Part shown: piece after piece, positions 57,302 to 64,000 of the stretch
Numbering within the stretch: position 1 is the stretch's first letter
Layout of the letters: the number at the start of each line of letters is the position of its first letter
From: Palaemon carinicauda
Lineage: Eukaryota > Arthropoda > Malacostraca > Decapoda > Palaemonidae
NCBI RefSeq assembly: GCF_036898095.1
Contig: NC_090734.1
Span: 161,492,161 to 161,556,160, forward strand
DNA length: 64,000 nt
Reading direction: 5' to 3'
Notes under the pieces: generated by a model
Seen by the model: only the letters and a program-made list of their open reading frames with translations
Database searches by the model: none
Told to the model about the DNA's origin: nothing
Position numbers and translations under genes: made by a program

Positions 57302-57606
57302 ACCCTACCTAATCTTCAAAACATTCACGCCCTCTCGGCCTTGACTTTAACAGCAAATAAGACTTTATGCAATAGAAATGCTCATGTCTTTACCCTCCAC
57401 TAAGTCTACAGTCTTACAGTTACAAACTGTAGCCTCTTCAATCTGGGTAGTCAAAAAAAACTGAAGGTCACTGGAAGGATATATATTATGAAAACCAGTT
57501 TGGGTCAACAACCCAGCGACTCTGGCAGGCAGAGTTAAAAAAAAAATAACTTATGTTCAATGCAACAGATAGAACACAGACGGTAATCCAACGCCTTAGT
57601 TATGAA

Positions 57607-57607
<1 letters not shown>

Positions 57608-57640
<33 letters not shown>

Positions 57641-58163
57641 GCTTGAAAGTAACGTGCTAGATATATCCTACCAAAAAAACTGATTTTTAAGTTATATTTC
57701 TAGTATTAATATTCACATTTCCATCAGAGTAAAATTACGGATATATATTTAATCTAAATTATATATATTATAATGTATGAAAATGCAAGATTAATACGAA
57801 AAATGTGATATTTCCGAAAATTTCATCCATCTATAAATTAACATAGGCCTATAATAAATATCCTTGAAAGATTAAACGTACATGAACATCAAAATTTAAT
57901 CAAAATGTTAAACACAGCTAATAGGCCTAAATGAATATCATAATCGTCTTTCAACCAAATAAATAATTACGAAAGCGGATAACACTTAATATAATTTATC
58001 AAGCAAATTACAGTATTTGAGGGTTATGGGGTACACAGCCCAAGGTTTAACAAACAATACCCGCACGTACACTCTTATATAAGACAGCTAACATAACTAC
58101 GTGACTGTTAATAGAACAGACTAGTTATATTTCAAACGAATTAATTTGTTGACACACACAGAT

Positions 58164-58205
<42 letters not shown>

Positions 58206-58364
58206 TATATATATATATATATATTGCAGTTACACTTTCAAAAACACGTTTCAAGCAGTAAAATGAGTTATGTCAAACTAATAGAATTAACAGAGTAAAT
58301 AATATTAGTAACATATATATATATATATATATGTATGTATATATATATATATATATATTATATG

Positions 58365-58416
<52 letters not shown>

Positions 58417-58450
58417 TAATATATATATATATATATATATTAAGAAATTC
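57608..58450. repeat. Scattered (CT)n and (AT)n microsatellites
   Basis: (CT)n at 57608-57638, (AT)n at 58164-58225 and 58313-58440, with AT-rich unique sequence between. No gene was seen. Confidence 0.85.
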
Positions 58451-58960
58451 ATTCTCGGTTAAAAAGCAAAAAAATATATATATATCAATAAAATCCGTCG
58501 TGAACAAGTAAGTTTTCTGTTACGTACAGAACACGCCAAAGAAACAAAGAATTCAACTAATTTCTTTACACTGTACGAACTATAAACCGATGTTCCTCAA
58601 ATAATTTTCTTATAACAATAAAACATAAAAATATGTTAATGGTTATTTTCTTATATGAAACTCGTAGCACCAGAAACTTATTCACAGTCCACTGTCTAGT
58701 CTAGACCGATGCCTCCCAGACACAAGTGTTCGCACACACCTGCCGTCACCAAACAAATGCAACTCTCTAACTATCTCGATTCTCGATATGACAATGGCAC
58801 ATCCGAACCAATAATATATAAAATCTATGCTCAGAAACATACCCCTGTTTTTTATAGTCCTTGTCCTAATAATTCTGCTTATCAGTCGTTATCAGTTGAA
58901 ATTGACCGGCTGTTACTAACCGAGGAGATCCGAACATTTTGAAAACGTGGAAAACTTCCA

Positions 58961-58962
<2 letters not shown>

Positions 58963-59006
<44 letters not shown>

Positions 59007-59195
59007 GTTCGTGCTGCTAACTGAACTTTTAAGTGTTGACAATATAGCGTAATAAAACTCACAATTTAAAAAACAAAAGAGGTCACGTAGGTAGCTAGAA
59101 AATCTCTCTCTCTCTTTAAATGAACTTTTAAGTGTTGACAATACAACGTAATAAAACTCAAATTTTAAAAAACAAGAGGTCACATGGGTAACTAC

Positions 59196-59241
<46 letters not shown>
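58963..59241. repeat. (GA)n, 99-bp tandem duplication and (CT)n
   Basis: (GA)n at 58963-59000, then two copies of a unit of about 99 bp (59022-59120 and 59121-59219) starting TGAACTTTTAAGTGTTGACA, each ending in a (CT)n block; the second runs into (CT)n at 59200-59241. Confidence 0.9.
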
Positions 59242-59587
59242 TCCGTTATTCATAGCCGAAATCTTATATTAATCGTTGTAACCCTCAGGCTACTAAACCG
59301 CAAAAACGGACTCAACTTACAAAAATGTTTCCCTCCTAAAAACCAGTTTGGTTTTACTGTGTTTTAGTTCATAAAGTTTAGAAAATCCTGAAATGTTTAA
59401 TATCATAGATTGTAATTATATTATACATCAGCATATATTTCATGAATTGTACTATAGTGAAGCATTTATACAACACAAGCTTAGACCAATACATACATAT
59501 ACATGCATACATAAGGCCATTTGTCCATTTATCTGAATGCTATATATATGTTATATATATATTTATGTATATATAAACAATAAATAG

Positions 59588-59589
59588 GC

Positions 59590-59634
<45 letters not shown>

Positions 59635-59642
59635 CATATATA
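59588..59642. repeat. (CT)n/(TA)n compound microsatellite
   Basis: CTCTCTCT tract passing directly into TATATATA. Confidence 0.95.
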
Positions 59643-60013
59643 CCATTTCTGCTGAAATCATCCATCTCTTATCTATTTTAGAGGATTTCCCAATTAACTG
59701 ACGATAATGAAGGTGATTTTTCTTATCTGCAGCCCTCCAGGAACCCTCCTGAAAAAAAACAGATAAAGACTGGTTTCAACCGGATATAACTGGTATGAAG
59801 TGGATTTCTCTACTATCGTGTGGTGGGTAGGCGGGAAGGAACACTATCATCTCGGTTACCAAAAACATCTGATAAGTATATTGATAAAATTCTTATCGAA
59901 GACGGCATTTTTTCCTTGAAAAGTAATACTTAAGTATACATCATTTCAAGAAAATGATAAACAATTGTTTTCTTATTTAGTAGTATTATTATTAATTCAA
60001 CACCAGGTAGGAA

Positions 60014-60018
<5 letters not shown>

Positions 60019-60080
<62 letters not shown>

Positions 60081-60143
60081 TCTGTTACAGATTTAGCCAC
60101 AATGGCAAAGATTTTTTATTGCGTATGTAAAAGGCTGGGTTTT

Positions 60144-60182
<39 letters not shown>

Positions 60183-60256
60183 CAAGTCTATTTTCTGTTA
60201 CAGATTTAGCCACAATGGCAAAGGTTTTTGATTGCTTATGTAAGAGGCTGTTTTTT
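60019..60256. repeat. (GA)n tracts with a duplicated 69-bp segment
   Basis: (GA)n at 60019-60075 and 60146-60179. Each is followed or preceded by a copy of TATTTTCTGTTACAGATTTA...ATGGCAAAG (60076-60144 and 60189-60256). The copies differ at a few positions. Confidence 0.92.
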
Positions 60257-60562
60257 ATGTTTATTTATTTAATATTATTATTATTTTTGCACCGGGTGTG
60301 GGATAAGTCATTAGACCTAATGATATGTTTACGGACGGCGTTTATATCCGTAAATGAAGATACAGCAATGGTAATAATAGCAGATTTTATTTCAAGTATC
60401 TGGATGGCAAGACAATTAAGTGATGACCAGCAAATTATTAAGTGTATAAAGAATAAACTGTTAAATACATTTAATGTATATATCACTGGATATAAGAATC
60501 ATGTTAAAAATATTTTCACAAATCAGTATGTTTCTAACTTGAAAACATATTTACAAAAATAA
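60215..60562 (+). CDS. Unrecognised 115-codon open frame
   Basis: ATG start in the second copy of a duplicated segment. The N-terminal 26 residues are hydrophobic (FFMFIYLILLLFLH). The rest is Ile/Asn-rich, with TAMVIIADFISSIWMARQLS and LLNTFNVYITGYKNHVKN. Composition looks more protein-like than the surrounding AT-rich DNA. I do not recognise a family; a remnant of a retroelement is possible. No promoter or splice evidence. Confidence 0.2.
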   Translation: MAKVFDCLCKRLFFMFIYLILLLFLHRVWDKSLDLMICLRTAFISVNEDTAMVIIADFISSIWMARQLSDDQQIIKCIKNKLLNTFNVYITGYKNHVKNIFTNQYVSNLKTYLQK

Positions 60563-61000
60563 TAAAATAAAAATGTAATTTTATCATATTATAATATTTG
60601 TTATAATGTATCTACACAAATGTAAAATATAATTTAAGGAATATTTTTTTATAAAAGAAAAAAAATGTAATTTTATTTTCATAATAAAAGATAAAAAAAA
60701 AATCTCTTCGTTTTTGAGTATTGTAATCTTTTTTTTTTCCTCCTTATATTCATGATTCACCCACGTTTTAAAAAGAATTGTGGAGAAGAAATCTATTTTA
60801 AGAGAAAAAGCACCTTCCCGTCTAAAAATTCATACCACACGATAGGAAAAATATCGGCCTAACAGAATAAAAATAATAATAATTAATTCTAGTGTTTCTT
60901 ACACGTCCATTTAAAAGCTTTTCCTTTTTCCCTTTTCTCACCGAGCTGTTTTCCCCGTTGGGGTCCACTGGGCTTGTAGCGTCCTGGCTTTCCACTGGCT

Positions 61001-61500
61001 NNNNNNNNNNNNNNNNNNNNNNNNNNNNNNNNNNNNNNNNNNNNNNNNNNNNNNNNNNNNNNNNNNNNNNNNNNNNNNNNNNNNNNNNNNNNNNNNNNNN
61101 NNNNNNNNNNNNNNNNNNNNNNNNNNNNNNNNNNNNNNNNNNNNNNNNNNNNNNNNNNNNNNNNNNNNNNNNNNNNNNNNNNNNNNNNNNNNNNNNNNNN
61201 NNNNNNNNNNNNNNNNNNNNNNNNNNNNNNNNNNNNNNNNNNNNNNNNNNNNNNNNNNNNNNNNNNNNNNNNNNNNNNNNNNNNNNNNNNNNNNNNNNNN
61301 NNNNNNNNNNNNNNNNNNNNNNNNNNNNNNNNNNNNNNNNNNNNNNNNNNNNNNNNNNNNNNNNNNNNNNNNNNNNNNNNNNNNNNNNNNNNNNNNNNNN
61401 NNNNNNNNNNNNNNNNNNNNNNNNNNNNNNNNNNNNNNNNNNNNNNNNNNNNNNNNNNNNNNNNNNNNNNNNNNNNNNNNNNNNNNNNNNNNNNNNNNNN
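61001..61500. other. Assembly gap (500 N)
   Basis: A round-number run of N. It lies inside or next to the 3' tail of LINE-C: the tail resumes at 61501, but the left flank (60961-61000) is unrelated. True distance unknown. Confidence 0.99.
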
Positions 61501-64000
61501 GTGCCACAGCCCTACCTCCCACATTATCCACCACAGATGAAGCTTCATAATGCTGAATCCCCTACTGCTGCTACCTCCTCGGTCATCTAAGGCACCGGAG
61601 GAAGCAGCAGGGCCTACCGGAACTGCTCGCCATTCATTCCTATTTCTAGCACGCTCTCTTGCCTCTCTCACATCTATCCTCCTCCTATCACCCAGAGCTT
61701 TCTTCACACCATCCATCCACCCAAACCTTGGCCTTCCTCTTGTACTTCTCCCATCAATTCTTGCATTCATCACCTTCTTTAGCAGACAACCATTTTCCAT
61801 TCTCTCAACATGGCCAAACCACCTCAACACATTCATATCCACTCTATCCGCTAACTTATTTCTTACACCCGTTCTCTCCCTCACCACTTCGTTCCTAACC
61901 CTATATACTCGAGATACACCAGCCATACTCCTTAGACACTTCATCTCAAACACATTCAATTTCTGTCTCTCCATCACTTTCATTCCCCACAACTCCGATC
62001 CATACATCACAGTTGGTACAATCGGTTTCTCATATAGAACTCTCTTTACATTCATGCCCAACCCTCTATTTTTTACTACTCCCTTAACTGCCCCCAACAC
62101 TTTGCAACCTTCATTCACTCTCTGACGTACACCTGCTTCCACTCCACCATTTGCTGCAACAACAGACCCCAAGTACTTAAACTGATCCACCTCCTCAAGT
62201 AACTCTCCATTCAACATGACATTCAACCTTGCACCACCTTCCCTTCTCGTACATCTCATAACCTTACTCTTACCCACAATAACTCTCAACTTCCTTCTCT
62301 CACACACCCTTCCAAATTCTGTCACTAGTCGGTCAAGCTTCTCTTCTGTGTCTGCTACCAGTACAGTATCATCCGCAAACAACAACTGATTTACCTCCCA
62401 TTCATGGTCATTCTCGCCTACCAGTTTTAATCCTCGTCCAAGCACTCGAGCATTCACCTCTCTCACCATTCTTTCAACATACAAGTTAAACAACCACGGC
62501 GACATCACACATCCCTGTCTCACCCCCACTTTCACCGGAAACCAATCACTGACTTCATTTCCTATTCTAACACATGCTTTACTACCTTTGTAGAAACTTT
62601 TCACTGCTTGCAACAACCTTCCACTAACTCCATATAACCTCATCACATTCCACATTGCTTCCCTATCAACTCTATCATATGCTTTCTCCAGATCCATAAA
62701 TGCAACATACACCTCCTTGCCTTTTGCTAAATATTTCTCGCATATCTGCCTAACTGTAAAAATCTGATTCATACAACCCCTACCTCTTCTAAAACCACCC
62801 TGTACTTCCAAGATTGCATTCTCTGTTTTATCCTTAATCCTATTAATCATTACTCTACCATACACTTTTCCAACTACACTTAACAAACTAATACCTCTTG
62901 AATTACAACACTCATCCACATCTCCCTTACCCTTATATAGTGGTAGAATACGTGCACAAACCCAATCTACTGGTAACATTGACAACACAAAACACATATT
63001 AAACAATCTCACCAACCATTCAAGTACAGTCACACCCCCTTCCTTCAACATCTCAGCTTTCACACCATCCATACCAGATGTTTTTCCTACTCTCGTTTCC
63101 TCTAGTGCTCTCCTCATTTCCGCTATTGTAATCTCTCTCTCATTCTCATCTCCCATCACTGGCACTCCAACACCTGGAACAGCAATTATATCTGCCCCCC
63201 TATTATCCTCAACATTCAGCAAACTTTCAAAATATTCCGCCCACCTTTTCCTTGCCTCCTCTCCTTTTAACAACCTTCCATTTCCATCTTTCACTGTCTC
63301 TCCAATTCTTGCGCCAGCCTTCCTTACGCTCTTCACTTCTTTCTAAAACTTCTTCTTATTCTCTTCATATGACTGACCCAATCCCTGACCCCACCTCAGG
63401 TCAGCTGCCCTCTTTGCCTCACGTACCTTGCGCTTATCTTCCACATTTTTCTCTCTATATTTTTCATACTTCTCTATACTATTACTCTGCAGCCATTCTT
63501 CAAAAGCCCTCTTTTTGTCTTCCACTTTTACCTTCACTCCTTCATTCCACCATTCACTGCCCTTCCTCATGCTGCCTCCAACAACCTTCTTGCCACATAC
63601 ATCACTTCCAATCCCAAAAAAATTTTCTTTTACTAACTTCCACTCCTCCTCTAAATTACTAGTTTCTCTTACTCTCACCTCGTCATATGCCATTTTCAAC
63701 CTTTCCTGATATTTACTTTTTACCCTCGGTTTTATTATCGCTTCAGCCCTCACTAGCTCCCTTTTACATCCACCTACTCTATTCCCCCACTCTTTCGCTA
63801 CAACTAATTTTCCTTCCACCAAAAAATGATCAGACATACCGTTAGCCATACCCCTAAACACGTGCACATCTTTCAATCTTCCAAACATTCTTTTAGTTAT
63901 CAACACATAATCCCTTAATGCCCTTTCTACTACTCTTCCATTTGCCACTCTTACCCATGTATACTTATTTTTAACTTTCTTTTTAAAAAAGCCAGCACTT
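61501..64000 (-). mobile_element. LINE-C, endonuclease end to 3' tail, cut by window edge and gap
   Basis: The minus strand carries, from the right edge, the end of the endonuclease domain (YTWVRVANGR, LRDYVLITKR, GMSDHFLVEGKL), a linker, the reverse transcriptase and the 3' tail. Same family as LINE-A and as the solo tails. A single in-frame TAG (63345-63343) separates the linker from the RT part; otherwise the frame is open to the gap. Confidence 0.92.
61621..63336 (-). pseudogene. LINE-C reverse transcriptase
   Basis: RT motifs in order: TRVGKTSGMDGVKAEMLKEG, ILPLYKGKGD, SRGISLLSVVGKVYGRV, VQGGFRRGRGCMNQIF, AFMDLEKAYDRVDREAMW, VGVRQGCVMSPWLFNLY, LLFADDTVLVA (catalytic), VGKSKVMRCTR, FKYLGSVVA, YGSELWGMK, then LRWFGHVERM and RGRPRFGWMDG. 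The catalytic residues are intact. The TAG at 63345-63343, in frame with the upstream linker, is the only stop seen. The frame cannot be followed through the gap. Confidence 0.9.

Noticed and set aside
60889..63336. 815-codon frame read as one protein
   Set aside because: It runs through 500 N. Only the part right of the gap is LINE reverse transcriptase.

Overview
This is nuclear eukaryotic DNA, most likely from a decapod crustacean. Evidence: a host gene split into short exons with GT-AG introns; AT-rich introns full of (TA)n, (CT)n/(GA)n and (ATT)n microsatellites; and DIRS-type tyrosine-recombinase retrotransposons, apurinic-endonuclease LINEs and MITE-like DNA elements stacked inside one another. 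The species call is inference. There is a 500-base assembly gap at 61001-61500.

One host gene dominates. It lies on the minus strand from about 49.65 kb to 6.03 kb and encodes cytosolic-type 10-formyltetrahydrofolate dehydrogenase (ALDH1L1 family). I could join 16 coding exons, with matching splice phases, into one open frame of 899 codons. It has the N-terminal formyl hydrolase (His106, Asp142), a carrier-protein domain (Ser352) and a C-terminal aldehyde dehydrogenase (Glu670, Cys704). Most of its 43-kb span is transposon-filled intron.

Layout, low to high coordinate: 0-2.4 kb, no recognisable gene; 2.4-3.84 kb, dead LINE with an inverted 5' end; 3.85-6.0 kb, 3' UTR/flank; 6.0-8.6 kb, exons 16-13 with short LINE tails and a foldback MITE; 9.0-20.75 kb, an 11.8-kb DIRS element (DIRS-1, plus strand) that itself holds a 2.1-kb TIR element and a 1-kb (TA)n tract; 21.9 kb, exon 12; 22.6-26.3 kb, near full-length LINE with a C-terminal zinc finger; 26.6-34.0 kb, a TTAA-flanked element split by a DIRS end fragment and by DIRS-2 (minus strand, three open ORFs); 34.1-37.3 kb, exons 11-6; 38.3-44.5 kb, DIRS-3, an internally deleted relative of DIRS-2; 44.8-49.7 kb, exons 5-1; 50-60.9 kb, LINE tails, a 25-bp minisatellite and many microsatellites; 61.5-64.0 kb, a LINE running off the window edge.

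The most interesting structure is in the DIRS elements. All three have inverted terminal repeats (ITRs) and an internal complementary region matching the joined ends. All six ITR arms carry the motif ACAGATGGCGC, which resembles a CTCF core. In DIRS-1 and DIRS-2 the gag and recombinase frames coincide, RT lies in the other frame, and the recombinase frame stays open for hundreds of codons across the RT/RNase H region.
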